Shown here one piece after another: positions 25,871 through 34,794 of a stretch of 64,000 nucleotides of DNA. The position numbers were made by a program, and so were the translations under genes. The notes beneath the pieces were generated by a model. That model was not told the DNA's origin. It saw only the letters and a list, made by a program, of their open reading frames with translations, and ran no database searches. The stretch is from Streptomyces griseorubiginosus (GTDB lineage: Bacteria; Actinomycetota; Actinomycetes; Streptomycetales; Streptomycetaceae). Location: assembly GCF_001514195.1 (NCBI RefSeq), contig NZ_KQ948739.1:423304-487303 (forward strand), read 5' to 3'. Each line of letters opens with the position of its first letter. The stretch's first letter is position 1.

Positions 25871-26950
25871 TCAGCCGATCGACGTACCCGTGGCCGACAG
25901 CGCCTCCGTCACCGGCTGGAAGAACGTCTCGCCGCCGGAGGTGCAGTCACCGCTGCCGCCTGACGTCAGCCCGATCGCGCTGCTCCCCGAGAACAGCGAG
26001 CCTCCGCTGTCCCCCGGCTCGGCGCAGACATCGGTCTGGATCAGCCCGTTCACGATGTCGCCGTTTCCGTAGTTCACCGTCGCGTCCAGGCCGGTGACCT
26101 TCCCGGAGTGCACCTGGGTCGTGGAACCGCTCCGCGTCACCGACTGCCCGACCGTCGCCGACGCCGCGCCCGTGATGGCCTGCGCGGACCCGTTGTAGAG
26201 GTCGACCTCGCTGGGGTGGTCGACGTTCGCCGTGTACTTCACCAGCCCGTAGTCGTTGCCGGGGAAGCTCGACGCCGCGTTGGTCCCGATCGTCCTCCCG
26301 CCGGCCGACCACGTCGAGATCGCCTCGGTGCAGTGCCCCGCGGTGAGGAAGTAGGGCTCCCCGCCCTTCACCACGTTGAAGCCCAGCGAGCACCGCCCAC
26401 CGGACCCGGTGATCGCGTCACCGCCGGCGACGAAGGGCCTGAACTCCCCCTTTGTGCGCTGGAGTTGTGCCACCGTCCCCAACCCGTCGACCACCTTCGT
26501 GAGCTTGGCCCACTCGGCGGAGGACACCGTGCGGTCGGCCGTGACGACGACCTTGTTCGTCGTCGGGTCGGTGACCCAGGACGTCCCCGGGACGGTCGCG
26601 TCGCTCGCCAGCGTGGTGCGCGCGCTCTTCAGCTCGGCGAGCGAGTGGGACACGACTCTCGCCGAGGCCCCGGCAGCCGTCACCGTCCGCGCCGCGTCCT
26701 CGTCGAGCACGTTCACCACGAGCGTTCTGGTCTTCGCGTCGTAGAACGTCCCGGCCGCGTCCGCGCCGAGATCCGCCCCGAGGGTCGAGGCGAGCTTTCC
26801 GGCCGCGAGGACCGAGAGGGTCCTGGCCTCGGACGGGGCCGGCGCCTCGCTGGCGTTCGCAGTCTGCAAGGTGACTCCCGCCGCGACCAGCGCGGCAACA
26901 CCCGCACCCGCCACGACGATCCGCCGCCTGGGTATACGTCGGTGCTTCAA
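25871..26950 (-). CDS. Secreted chymotrypsin-fold protease, streptogrisin-like (S1E) with propeptide
   Basis: 359 residues. The TTG start at 26950 is supported by AGGAGGA 7 bases upstream and an immediate signal sequence (LKHRRIPRRR, then a hydrophobic core). An alpha-lytic-type propeptide spans about residues 40-170. In the mature protease the triad is His in LTAGHC, Asp in GNDYGLVKY and Ser in EPGDSGGS. Cysteines flanking the triad match the streptogrisin disulfides. There is no chitin-binding domain. Probably autoactivated outside the cell. Confidence 0.93.
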   Translation of the reverse strand: MKHRRIPRRRIVVAGAGVAALVAAGVTLQTANASEAPAPSEARTLSVLAAGKLASTLGADLGADAAGTFYDAKTRTLVVNVLDEDAARTVTAAGASARVVSHSLAELKSARTTLASDATVPGTSWVTDPTTNKVVVTADRTVSSAEWAKLTKVVDGLGTVAQLQRTKGEFRPFVAGGDAITGSGGRCSLGFNVVKGGEPYFLTAGHCTEAISTWSAGGRTIGTNAASSFPGNDYGLVKYTANVDHPSEVDLYNGSAQAITGAASATVGQSVTRSGSTTQVHSGKVTGLDATVNYGNGDIVNGLIQTDVCAEPGDSGGSLFSGSSAIGLTSGGSGDCTSGGETFFQPVTEALSATGTSIG

Positions 26951-27182
26951 CTCGGGTCCTCCTGTGGGGGGTCGGTCCGCGGCTAGTGGGGAGCTCACGG
27001 ACCGGAAGGATGGCTGACGGGCGACCACTCTTCCGAAACCCACAGGGGGCGCACAAGGTTGACTTCCGGACGCGCGTAGAACGCGGTTGCGCGCCCACCG
27101 ACCCTTGACGGTACACAGTCACGCCAGGCGCGTTCACAGAGCAAACACAACCCCCGCGTGATTCATCACGCCCACGCGAGGT

Positions 27183-28136
27183 CTAGTCCTGTCCTGAATC
27201 CGCCCCTCCGGAGACGACATCCAACCGGGACGGAGGAGACAGAAGTTGCTCCTGCACCGGTTGCTGAAGCACCGGCACCACCGGTTCCTGAACCGACCGC
27301 CCCACCGGTTCGTGCACCACCGGCCCCACCGGTTCCTGCACCACCGGCGCCACCGGTTGCTGCACCACCTGCTGCCCCTGCTGCGCCCTCTCCAGGAACC
27401 GCAGCAGCTCCACCGGAAACGGCAGCACCAGCGTCGAGTTCTTCTCCGCCGCCACCGCCACCACCGTCTGCAACAGCCGGAGTTGCAGCGCGGCCGGCTG
27501 CTCGGACATCTCCTTGGCCGCCTCGGCCAGCTTCTTCGACGCCTGGAGCTCCGCGTCCGCGTTGATGACCCGGGCCCGCCGCTCCCGGTCCGCCTCGGCC
27601 TGCCGGGCCATGGACCGCTTCATCGTCTCGGGCAGGGACACGTCCTTGATCTCGACGCGGTCGATGGTCACCCCCCACTCGACCGCGGGACTGTCGATCA
27701 TCAACTCCAGCCCCTGGTTGAGCTTCTCGCGGTCGGACAGCAGATCGTCCAGCTCGCTCTTGCCGATGATGGACCGCAACGACGTCTGCGCCATCTGCGA
27801 GACCGCGAACCGGTAGTCCTCCACCCGCACGACCGCCTCGGCCGGCCCGGTCACCCTGAAGTAGACGACGGCGTCCACCCGCACGGTGACGTTGTCCCGG
27901 GTGATGCCCTCCTGCGCGGGCACCGGCATGGTCACGATCTGCATGTTGACCTTCCGGAGCTTGTCGACGCCCGGAACGATCATGGTGAACCCCGGCCCCC
28001 GCACCTCCGGCCGCAACCTGCCGAGGCGGAAGACCACGCCCCGTTCGTACTGTTTGACGACCCGCGCGGCCGCCATCGTGTACACCGCTCCGGCGGACAC
28101 GAGCGCGACGCCCGCCGCCACCAGCTCCTCGACCAT
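27183..28136 (-). CDS. SPFH/Band 7 (slipin/stomatin-like) membrane protein
   Basis: 317 residues from ATG 28136. One N-terminal membrane helix (LVAAGVALVSAGAVYTM) is followed by the Band 7 core (VVFRLGRLRPEVRGPGFTMIVP, VPAQEGITRDNVTVRVDAVVYF, VEWGVTIDRVEIKDVSLPE) and the coiled-coil region ADRERRARVINADAELQASKKLAEAAK. The C-terminus is unusual: five 8-residue Pro/Gln/Val units. Slipins form oligomeric rings at membranes and often partner with NfeD proteases; no nfeD is visible here. Confidence 0.93.
   Translation of the reverse strand: MVEELVAAGVALVSAGAVYTMAAARVVKQYERGVVFRLGRLRPEVRGPGFTMIVPGVDKLRKVNMQIVTMPVPAQEGITRDNVTVRVDAVVYFRVTGPAEAVVRVEDYRFAVSQMAQTSLRSIIGKSELDDLLSDREKLNQGLELMIDSPAVEWGVTIDRVEIKDVSLPETMKRSMARQAEADRERRARVINADAELQASKKLAEAAKEMSEQPAALQLRLLQTVVAVAAEKNSTLVLPFPVELLRFLERAQQGQQVVQQPVAPVVQEPVGPVVHEPVGRSVQEPVVPVLQQPVQEQLLSPPSRLDVVSGGADSGQD
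27243..27362 (-). repeat. Five 24-bp tandem repeats in the slipin tail
   Basis: 8-residue units QQPVAPVV, QEPVGPVV, HEPVGRSV, QEPVVPVL and QQPVQEQL, a Pro/Val/Gln-rich C-terminal extension after the coiled coil. Confidence 0.88.
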
Positions 28137-28225
28137 CGCGACCCCCAGGGTCCGAACCAGGCGCTCAAGGTGTGTACTTCGACGGTAACTCCGGCATGTA
28201 CACAAAGGGGAGACGGAGGACGCAG

Positions 28226-29098
28226 GTGACCCTCGGCACAAGGACACAGGACGGTCGCGAACTGACCGTCGAGGAGTACGGCGACCCGGACGGCACTCCG
28301 GTGATCCTGCTGCACGGCACTCCCGGCGGCCGCTTCGGGGTCGTACCCGAGGACGTGCTGACCGCGCGTCCGCGCACCCGGTTCATCTCCTACGACCGCC
28401 CCGGCTACGGCGGGTCCGACCGGCAGCCGGGCCGACGCGTGGCCGACGCCGCCCGGGACGTACGGGACGTGGCCGACGCGCTCGACCTGGGCTCCTTCTC
28501 GGTGCTCGGCCTCTTCGGCGGCGCCCCGCACGCCCTGGCCTGCGCCGCACTGCTGCCCTCCCGGGTCCGGCGGGCGGCCGCCCTGGCCTGTCCGGCGCCC
28601 CCGGACGCGCGGGACCTGAGCTGGTTCGACGGCATGGCCGACTCCGCCGTCGAGGAGTTCACCCTGGCCCTCACCGACCCGCTCGCCTACGCCGACCGGC
28701 TCGCCGCCCGCGCCGCCGACATCCGCCGGGACCCCGCCCAGCGGCTCGTGGCGCTCCGCGACGGGCTCACCGACTCCGACCGTCGGATCCTGGCCGCCCC
28801 GGCGATCGGCGAGCAGTTGCTGCGGGGCTACCGCGAGGCACTGCGCGACACGTCGTACGGCTGGCTCGACGACACCCTCGCGCTGCTCAGCAACTGGGGC
28901 TTCGACCCGGCGACCGTGACCAGGCCCGTCCTGCTCTGGCACGGAGCCGGGGACACCCTCTCCCCGGTCGGCCACTTCAAGTGGCTCGCGCACCACGTCC
29001 CGCGCGCCCGCCCCGTCCTGGATCAGGACGCCGGCCACTTCGGCGCCCTGGAGGCACTGCCCGCCGTACTGGACTGGCTCGCTCCGTCCGCCCGATGA
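28226..29098 (+). CDS. Alpha/beta-hydrolase-fold protein with the nucleophile replaced by Phe
   Basis: 290 residues; the GTG at 28226 follows GGAGGA, preferred over an in-frame ATG at 28196. The fold is clear: VILLHGTPGGRFG oxyanion loop, FISYDRPGYGGSD, acid in WHGAGDTLSP and His in DQDAGHFGAL. The elbow, however, reads VLGLFGGAPHA where active homologues have G-x-S-x-G, so Phe (TTC) stands where Ser (TCC) is expected, one transition away. The protein may be a pseudoenzyme, a binding protein, or recently inactivated. Divergent from the slipin gene. Confidence 0.85.
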   Translation: MTLGTRTQDGRELTVEEYGDPDGTPVILLHGTPGGRFGVVPEDVLTARPRTRFISYDRPGYGGSDRQPGRRVADAARDVRDVADALDLGSFSVLGLFGGAPHALACAALLPSRVRRAAALACPAPPDARDLSWFDGMADSAVEEFTLALTDPLAYADRLAARAADIRRDPAQRLVALRDGLTDSDRRILAAPAIGEQLLRGYREALRDTSYGWLDDTLALLSNWGFDPATVTRPVLLWHGAGDTLSPVGHFKWLAHHVPRARPVLDQDAGHFGALEALPAVLDWLAPSAR

Positions 29099-29117
29099 CG
29101 GGACCGGACCCGGCAGC

Positions 29118-29150
29118 GAGCCCCCGCACGGCGCTCGCGTGCGGGGGCTC
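29118..29150. terminator. Bidirectional terminator between hydrolase and protease genes
   Basis: 13-bp perfect arms GAGCCCCCGCACG (29118-29130) and CGTGCGGGGGCTC (29138-29150), 7-base loop, between convergent genes. Confidence 0.82.
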
Positions 29151-29204
29151 ACCGGGTGTCGGCCGTGCTCCAGGGGTGCGAAAGGCCCCCGGGGGCTCCG
29201 GAAC

Positions 29205-30107
29205 CTAGAAGACGCTGACGCCGTAGGCGCTCAGTGCCTCGGTGACCGGCTGGAAGAAGGTCGTGCCGCCGGAGGAGCAGTTGCCGCTGCCGCCGGAGGT
29301 CAGACCGTAGGCGATACCGCTGTTCGAGTAGAGCGGGCCGCCGGAGTCGCCGGGCTCGGCGCAGACCGTGGTCTGGATCATGCCGTAGACGACATCACCG
29401 CCGCCGTAGTTGACGGTCGCGTTCAGCGCGGTGACCCGGCCGCTGTGGATGCCGGTGGTGGAACCGCGCCGGTAGACCGTCGTGCCCACGGAGGGCGTGG
29501 CGGCGCTGGTGATGTCGACGCTGCCGACGGTGCCGGAGATCGACGAGACCGGGTAGCTCGACGAGTACTTGACGATGCCGTAGTCGTTCGTCGGGAAGCT
29601 CGATCCGGCCGTCGAACCGAGGGTGCTCGTGTGGCCCGAGTTCGACCACCAGGTGCCCGCGCCGTCGGTGCAGTGACCGGCGGTCAGGAAGTAGTAGGTG
29701 CTGCCGCTGCGGACGTTGAAGCCGAGGGAGCAGCGCCAGCTACTCGCATAGATGGCGTCGCCGCCGGAGATCAGCTTGTTGAACTTGCCCGGGGTCCGCT
29801 TGATCGTGAGCGCGTCGGCGTTGCTGCCGGCCTGCTCCTTGATCTTGGCGATCTCGGCCTGCGAGACCGTGCTGTCGACGGTGACGACGACACGGTTGCC
29901 GCTGACGGCCCAGGCGGTGCCGGGGATGTCCGCCTTGAGCACCGAACTGCTGGCGCTCTTGAGTTCGGCGGTGCTGAACGGGGTCGCAGCGGTCGCGTTC
30001 GCGCTGGGGACCGCGATGGCGGCCGCGGCCACGAGGCCGGTGGTGCCGGCGATCAGCCGGGTGCGTCTCGTGATGCCGCTGCGGGGGGTGGTGCGCTTGA
30101 TCCTCAC
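29205..30107 (-). CDS. Secreted streptogrisin A/B-like serine protease
   Basis: 300 residues, the length of streptogrisin preproenzymes. The GTG at 30107 has GGGAGGG 8 bases upstream and starts a basic leader (RIKRTTPRSGITRRTR) plus hydrophobic core ending SANATAA. A propeptide of about 75 residues ends near KLISGGDAIY, where the mature enzyme begins. Triad: LTAGHC, TNDYGIVKY and AEPGDSGGP. Two disulfide pairs match SGPA/SGPB (CSLGF with AGHC; VCAEPG with NCSSGG). Paralogue of the gene at 25871 but with a shorter propeptide. Confidence 0.94.
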   Translation of the reverse strand: MRIKRTTPRSGITRRTRLIAGTTGLVAAAAIAVPSANATAATPFSTAELKSASSSVLKADIPGTAWAVSGNRVVVTVDSTVSQAEIAKIKEQAGSNADALTIKRTPGKFNKLISGGDAIYASSWRCSLGFNVRSGSTYYFLTAGHCTDGAGTWWSNSGHTSTLGSTAGSSFPTNDYGIVKYSSSYPVSSISGTVGSVDITSAATPSVGTTVYRRGSTTGIHSGRVTALNATVNYGGGDVVYGMIQTTVCAEPGDSGGPLYSNSGIAYGLTSGGSGNCSSGGTTFFQPVTEALSAYGVSVF

Positions 30108-30320
30108 GTTTCGTTCCCTCCCAGGGGAATTCGGGGGCCCGCGTGGGGTCGGGGCCCGTGAGGCGCAGTCGGAGGCACGTCCCGTCCGGGTTGCGAACAC
30201 GTCGTGCCCCTGACAAGCGCTGAGGGGGAGTATTCGGCCGAACGACCGGTCGCCGCAAGGGCGCGTTTCGGCCGCGACTTTGACACACCTTTGCGATCCG
30301 AAGGGAACCCGGAGCGCTCG

Positions 30321-30583
30321 GATCACGTCCCGCTCCCCCGCCGCGACGGCGACGCCCGGAGTGCTCCCCGGCGGCGGGAAAGGGCAGATGAAGTGGTCGG
30401 AGAAGGCGTACGGCGGCAGCAGCGCCCGGTGGGAGTCGATCGTCGTGCGGCCCCCGGCGTCCGTTGCGGCCGGGCGCAGGAAGCGGAATCGGCGACTTCT
30501 GCCCCCGCTCGTCGCATCGCCGAAAACCGCCCACGGCGAACCGTCGCCCTGGACGGCCACCCTCAGCGCCGGTTCCCGGGTTC
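30321..30583 (-). pseudogene. Remnant of a DUF1684-family gene (C-terminal part only)
   Basis: One minus-strand frame encodes about 80 residues resembling the end of DUF1684 proteins: WAVFGDATSGG, then TTIDSHRALLPPYAFSDHF and ICPFPPPGSTPGVAVAAGE. There is no start codon, the 5' two thirds are missing, the frame reads on past the normal end without a stop, and its 5' edge overlaps the 3' end of the LLM gene. The rest of the 455-bp gap (30108-30320) shows only the protease promoter region. Confidence 0.6.
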
Positions 30584-31858
30584 GGGGAGCCCCAGGTGCG
30601 AGCGCAGGGTGGTGCCGCGGTACTCGGTGCGGAACGCGCCGCGCTCCTGGAGCAGCGGGACCACCCGGTCCACGAACTCGTCGAGTCCGCCCGGGATCAG
30701 ATGGGGCACGAGGACGAAGCCGTCGGCGGCCTCGCGCCGCACGTGCTCGTCGAGTTCGCGGGCGACGGCTTCCGGGGTGCCGGTGAAGAAGTGCCGGCCG
30801 CCCGCCTCGATCACGGTCTCCCTGATCGACAGCCCCTTCTCCTTGGACAGGGCCCGCCACTTCTCCGCGATCGCGACCGTGTCGCCGCGCCGGGTCCGCC
30901 CGTGGGCGAGCGCCGGGTCGACGACCGGGTCGATGTCGGGGAGGGGGCCGTCGGGGTCGTAGGAGGACAGGTCGACGCCCCAGATCTGCTCCAGGGTGAG
31001 GAGCGCGGTCTGCGGCGAGGTCTGCTGCCTGCGGATCTCGGCGGCACGTTCCTGGGCCTCGGCCGCGGTGTCGCCGAGGACGACACCGACCCCGGGCATG
31101 ATCTTCAGGTCCCCCGGCGCCCGACCGTACTTGGCCAGGCGTCGCTTCACGTCGGCGTAGAAGACGCGGCCGTCCTCCAGCGAGCGCTGCCGGGCGAGGA
31201 CCACGTCGGCGGCGGAGGCGGCGAACTCCCGTCCCTCCTCGGAGTCCCCGGCCTGGATGACGACCGGGTGCCCCTGCGGCGAGCGCGGCAGGGTGAACTC
31301 GCCCGCGATGTCGAAGTGCCGACCGCGGTGCGCGAACGGCCTCGGTATCCCGTCCGGAGTCCAGGAGTCCCACAACTCCCGTGCGGTGTCGAGGAATTCG
31401 GCGGCCCGCGGGTAGCGCTCCGCCCGGTCCAGGTAACCGCCGCGCCGGAAGTTCTCTCCGGTGAAGGCGTCGGAGGAGGTGACCACGTTCCAGGCGGCCC
31501 GGCCGCCGCTGAGGTGGTCCAGGGTGGCGAACCTGCGGGCGAGTTCGTAGGGCTCGTTGAAGCCGGCGTCGACGGTGGCGGCGAGTCCGAGCCGTTCGGT
31601 GACGGCGGCCAGGGCGTTCAGGACGGTGATCGACTCGGGACGCCCGACCACGTCCAAGTCATGGATACGGCCCTTGTGTTCGCGCAGCCGCAGCCCCTCG
31701 GCGAGGAAGAGGAAGTCGAACAGTCCGCGCTCGGCGGTACGGGCAAGGTGCTCGAAGGAGGCGAACTCGATCTGGGACCCGGAGTCCGGATCGGCCCACA
31801 CGGTGGTGTTGTCGACACCCGGGAAGTGGGCCGCCAGGTGCATCTGCCTGCGGCTCAC
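30563..31858 (-). CDS. LLM-class flavin monooxygenase, NtaA/SnaA/DszA (SoxA) family
   Basis: 431 residues. The GTG at 31858 overlaps the upstream stop as GTGA. Family features: HFPGVDNTTVWADPDSGSQIEF near the N-terminus, FLAEGLRLREH, AWNVVTSSD with AFTGENFRRGG, and HPVVIQAGDSEEGREFAA. This group comprises FMNH2-dependent enzymes acting on nitrilotriacetate, dibenzothiophene sulfone or similar organosulfur and organonitrogen compounds, and it needs a separate flavin reductase; none is in the operon. Third gene of a coupled three-gene operon. Confidence 0.93.
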   Translation of the reverse strand: MSRRQMHLAAHFPGVDNTTVWADPDSGSQIEFASFEHLARTAERGLFDFLFLAEGLRLREHKGRIHDLDVVGRPESITVLNALAAVTERLGLAATVDAGFNEPYELARRFATLDHLSGGRAAWNVVTSSDAFTGENFRRGGYLDRAERYPRAAEFLDTARELWDSWTPDGIPRPFAHRGRHFDIAGEFTLPRSPQGHPVVIQAGDSEEGREFAASAADVVLARQRSLEDGRVFYADVKRRLAKYGRAPGDLKIMPGVGVVLGDTAAEAQERAAEIRRQQTSPQTALLTLEQIWGVDLSSYDPDGPLPDIDPVVDPALAHGRTRRGDTVAIAEKWRALSKEKGLSIRETVIEAGGRHFFTGTPEAVARELDEHVRREAADGFVLVPHLIPGGLDEFVDRVVPLLQERGAFRTEYRGTTLRSHLGLPEPGNRR

Positions 31859-32913
31859 GACGCTCCCCCGGTCACGGCCCACTGGTTGGCGGGCCGGGCG
31901 AGGCCGAGGTGCTCCCTGAGCGTGCTGCCCGGGTAGAAGGTGCGGAACAGCCCGCGGTGCTGGAGCAGCGCCACCGTGCCGTTGACCAGCCGCTCCAGGT
32001 CGCGGAGCGGTTCGGCGGGGACGAGGTGGAAGCCGTCGACGACGCCCTCGCCGTGCCAGCCCGCGATCAGTTCCGCGAGGTCGACCGGGCCGCCCCGGTA
32101 CAGGGGCCCCTGTGCGCTCTGCCGGGGGCCGCCCCCGCCGTGCCCCGGCTCCGCCGCGTGCTCACCGGCTCCGAGATCGACGAGCAGGCTCGCGAGGACC
32201 TTCGGCTGACCGGGCTCACGGCCGTACTCGGCCGCCCGGGAGCGCAGTTGTGCGCGTACGTCGGCCGCCTGCCCGGCACCGGCGGCCCGCACCAGGGCCA
32301 CGTCGGCGTACCGCGCGGCCGTCCGCCGGGCCTGGCCGTCGGTGGCGTCGACCACGCGGACCGGGTGGCCCTGCGGTGGCCGGGGCACGATCGAGGGGCC
32401 CTTGACCGAGAAGGACGTGCCCCGGAAGTCGACGTGGTGGAGCTTGTCCCGGTCGATGAAGCGGCCGGTCGGCACGTCCCGTATCTCGGCGTCGTCCTCC
32501 CAGCTGTCCCACAGCTTCGCGGCCACGTCGGCGACCTCACCGGCCTCCTGCCACAGCGCGTCGGCGGCGGCCGCTTGCCGGCTGCCGAAGAGGCGGGCCT
32601 CGCCCTCGGTGGTCGACACGTCGAGCCGCCAGCCGGCCCGGCCACGGCTGACCCAGTCGAGGGTGGCGACGGCGGCCTGGACGTGGAAGGGCTCGGTGTG
32701 GGTGGTGGTGACGGTGGGCACCAGGCCGATCCGGCTGGTGGCGGGCGCGACCCGGGACAGCACGGCGAGCGCGTCGGGGCCGGGCCGGGCGAAGGTGTCG
32801 TCCAGCGTCACGAAGTCGAACCCGCCGCGCTCGGCGAGCCGGGCAAGGGCGACGTAGGAGTCGGCGTCGTGGGCGGACTGCTGATCCACGGCGACGGAGA
32901 GATGCAGCATCAC
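31855..32913 (-). CDS. LLM-class flavin-dependent monooxygenase
   Basis: 352 residues. GTG at 32913 overlapping the previous stop as GTGA (ATG at 32910 is the next codon). Luciferase-like TIM barrel: DSYVALARLAERGGFDFVTLDDTF, TSRIGLVPTVTTTHTEPFHVQ and TLDWVSRGRAGWRLDVSTTEGEA. The LLM signature HPVRVVDATDGQ corresponds to the HPVVIQAG strand of its partner. The C-terminal part after about residue 260 is shorter than in the neighbour. Probably acts with the other LLM enzyme on the same or successive substrates. Confidence 0.88.
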   Translation of the reverse strand: MMLHLSVAVDQQSAHDADSYVALARLAERGGFDFVTLDDTFARPGPDALAVLSRVAPATSRIGLVPTVTTTHTEPFHVQAAVATLDWVSRGRAGWRLDVSTTEGEARLFGSRQAAAADALWQEAGEVADVAAKLWDSWEDDAEIRDVPTGRFIDRDKLHHVDFRGTSFSVKGPSIVPRPPQGHPVRVVDATDGQARRTAARYADVALVRAAGAGQAADVRAQLRSRAAEYGREPGQPKVLASLLVDLGAGEHAAEPGHGGGGPRQSAQGPLYRGGPVDLAELIAGWHGEGVVDGFHLVPAEPLRDLERLVNGTVALLQHRGLFRTFYPGSTLREHLGLARPANQWAVTGGAS

Positions 32914-34733
32914 AGCACCGCTTTCTTCTCACGGCCGGCGACCTCGGCGACCTCGGCGGCTTCGGCGGCTTCGGCGGCTTCGGCGAGGAACAGCAGCACC
33001 GCCCGGGCCGTCGCGTCGTTCTGCCGGAAGGCGGGCCCACCGGTGCGGGGCCGGGTGAAGGCGCCGGGGGTACGGCCGTCGGTGTGCGGTCCGAGGGCGA
33101 AGCGCCGTGGGTGCGGCCGGCCGGACCGGTCCAGGAGCCGCCCGTCGGTCCGGTCCACCCGCAGCAGCCCGTCCGGGCTCTCGGCGACCCCCTCGGCGTG
33201 CAGCTCGCGCAGCAGCGGATCGAGGGCCCGCCCGACGGTGGGTTCGGGCAGTCTCGCCTCGACCAGTGCCCGGGCCTCGACCGAAGCTCCCGGCACGGAC
33301 GGGCTCGACGCGCGGAACACCCCGTCCTCGGCGCGCACTTCCATGTCCGCGCCGACGAACCTGACCACCCCGGCCCGGGACAGCGCGAGCAAGTGGCGCA
33401 GCCGGGGTCCGGGCGGGCCGGACGCGAGATAGCTGAAGAAGCCGTGCCACCAGCCGCCGATGTCCCCGAGCTTCACCAACTGCCCGTAGACGGAGAGGAG
33501 TCCGAGGAAGACGGCCAGGTCCGGGCTGTGCGAGGGGTCGTGCCTGCGGCGGAGATCCGCCTCGACGTACTCCCGCAGCCCCTCCTGGAGTTCCTCGTGC
33601 GACCCGAACCGCACGCCCTCCAGCGGGCGGTCGAGGCGGGCGAGGTCGAGCCGGTCGCCGGGGTCCGGCACCGCGGCGGCGACCAGCGCCCCGCGCTCGG
33701 CTGGATCCGCCACGGCGTATTTCTCCTCGAAGTCGGCCCAGGACATCGCGGTCCGCTCCGGGTGCACGGTGAACAGCCGGTGGTAGTGGGCGAACCCGAG
33801 CTCCTTCTCCACCAGCGGCCACACGTCCTCCCGACTGAGTCCGACAGCGGCTTCGCCGCGGGCGAACCCCTCGGGCCGGGCGAGCAGTCCGTCGATCTGG
33901 GCCGGCCCCAGGAAGCGGGGCAGCGGCGGCCGGTCGCCGGTCCAGTCGTAGCCGATCTTCGAGTGGTACGGCACTCCGCGCCGCGATCCGACGTGGAGCA
34001 CCGGCTCCCGGCCGGAGGGGACGTAGGTGTCCCCGTCGTACCGCCCGCCCCGGCCCTCGGTGAGCAGCACCATCAGGTCGACGAAGGCGAGCCCGAAGCC
34101 GCGGACCAGGACGGGTTCGCCGGGCGCGAGGGCGGACAGGTCGCTGTCGGCGGTGAAGTCGGGCGGCAGGTGGACCAGGCCGTGGGTGCGGGCGTACTCG
34201 GCCAGGTCGTGCTGTTCCGCGTCGAGTTCGGCGTCGAGGTGGCCGAGGGCCAGGACGACCAGGTCGGCGAGGAGCGGGTGCGGCCGGCCCTCCAGCCAGA
34301 CCTGCTGCCGGCCCTCGCGGGGTCCGCTCACCCGCAGGGCGCGCAGCGGGTGGTGGTGCACGGTGACGCCGTCCGGAAGCGCGGCCACCGCCTGTTCGTG
34401 GACCCAGCGCAGATAGGCGCCCTGGAGCTGCCGGTCGGCGAAGGTGCGGCCGTCGATGCCGGCCCACTCGTGCAGGGTGGGGCCGGGGTTCACGGGTCCT
34501 GCCATGTCCACGGTCTCGTCGGTGAACATGGTGACGTCCTCGGCGTGCGAGTTCATCCACAGCAGCGGGGACTGGGCCGCGCGCCAGATGCGTCCGGCGC
34601 CGGGCGGATGCGGGTCCACGAGGTGGACGTCCAGGCCGTGGCCGTCGTACAGCTCGGGGGCGTTGGCGGCGATCCGCTCGATCAGACCGGTCCCCCGCGG
34701 ACCGGCGCCGACGATCACCAGTGAGCGTCTCAT
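32910..34733 (-). CDS. FAD/NAD(P)-binding protein (PF13454 type), first gene of the LLM operon
   Basis: 607 residues from ATG 34733 (MRRSLVIVGAGPRGTG). Begins with a dinucleotide motif GAGPRG, then WMNSHAEDVTMF, VLALGHLDAE and PVLVRGFGLAFVDLMVLL (second nucleotide-binding region) and WADFEEKY. These are features of the FAD_NAD_binding_9 family, often found next to LLM monooxygenases and thought to be oxidases/monooxygenases or flavin-handling partners. The C-terminal end carries AEAAEAAEAAEVAEVAG, from a 9-bp repeat at about 32945-32985. The gene overlaps the next by 4 bp. Confidence 0.85.
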   Translation of the reverse strand: MRRSLVIVGAGPRGTGLIERIAANAPELYDGHGLDVHLVDPHPPGAGRIWRAAQSPLLWMNSHAEDVTMFTDETVDMAGPVNPGPTLHEWAGIDGRTFADRQLQGAYLRWVHEQAVAALPDGVTVHHHPLRALRVSGPREGRQQVWLEGRPHPLLADLVVLALGHLDAELDAEQHDLAEYARTHGLVHLPPDFTADSDLSALAPGEPVLVRGFGLAFVDLMVLLTEGRGGRYDGDTYVPSGREPVLHVGSRRGVPYHSKIGYDWTGDRPPLPRFLGPAQIDGLLARPEGFARGEAAVGLSREDVWPLVEKELGFAHYHRLFTVHPERTAMSWADFEEKYAVADPAERGALVAAAVPDPGDRLDLARLDRPLEGVRFGSHEELQEGLREYVEADLRRRHDPSHSPDLAVFLGLLSVYGQLVKLGDIGGWWHGFFSYLASGPPGPRLRHLLALSRAGVVRFVGADMEVRAEDGVFRASSPSVPGASVEARALVEARLPEPTVGRALDPLLRELHAEGVAESPDGLLRVDRTDGRLLDRSGRPHPRRFALGPHTDGRTPGAFTRPRTGGPAFRQNDATARAVLLFLAEAAEAAEAAEVAEVAGREKKAVL

Positions 34734-34794
34734 CGGGTGCGCTCCGGCATTCCGGGCGCGGCGGGGGCTTTGGCGAGGGTGCACGTGGGCATGC

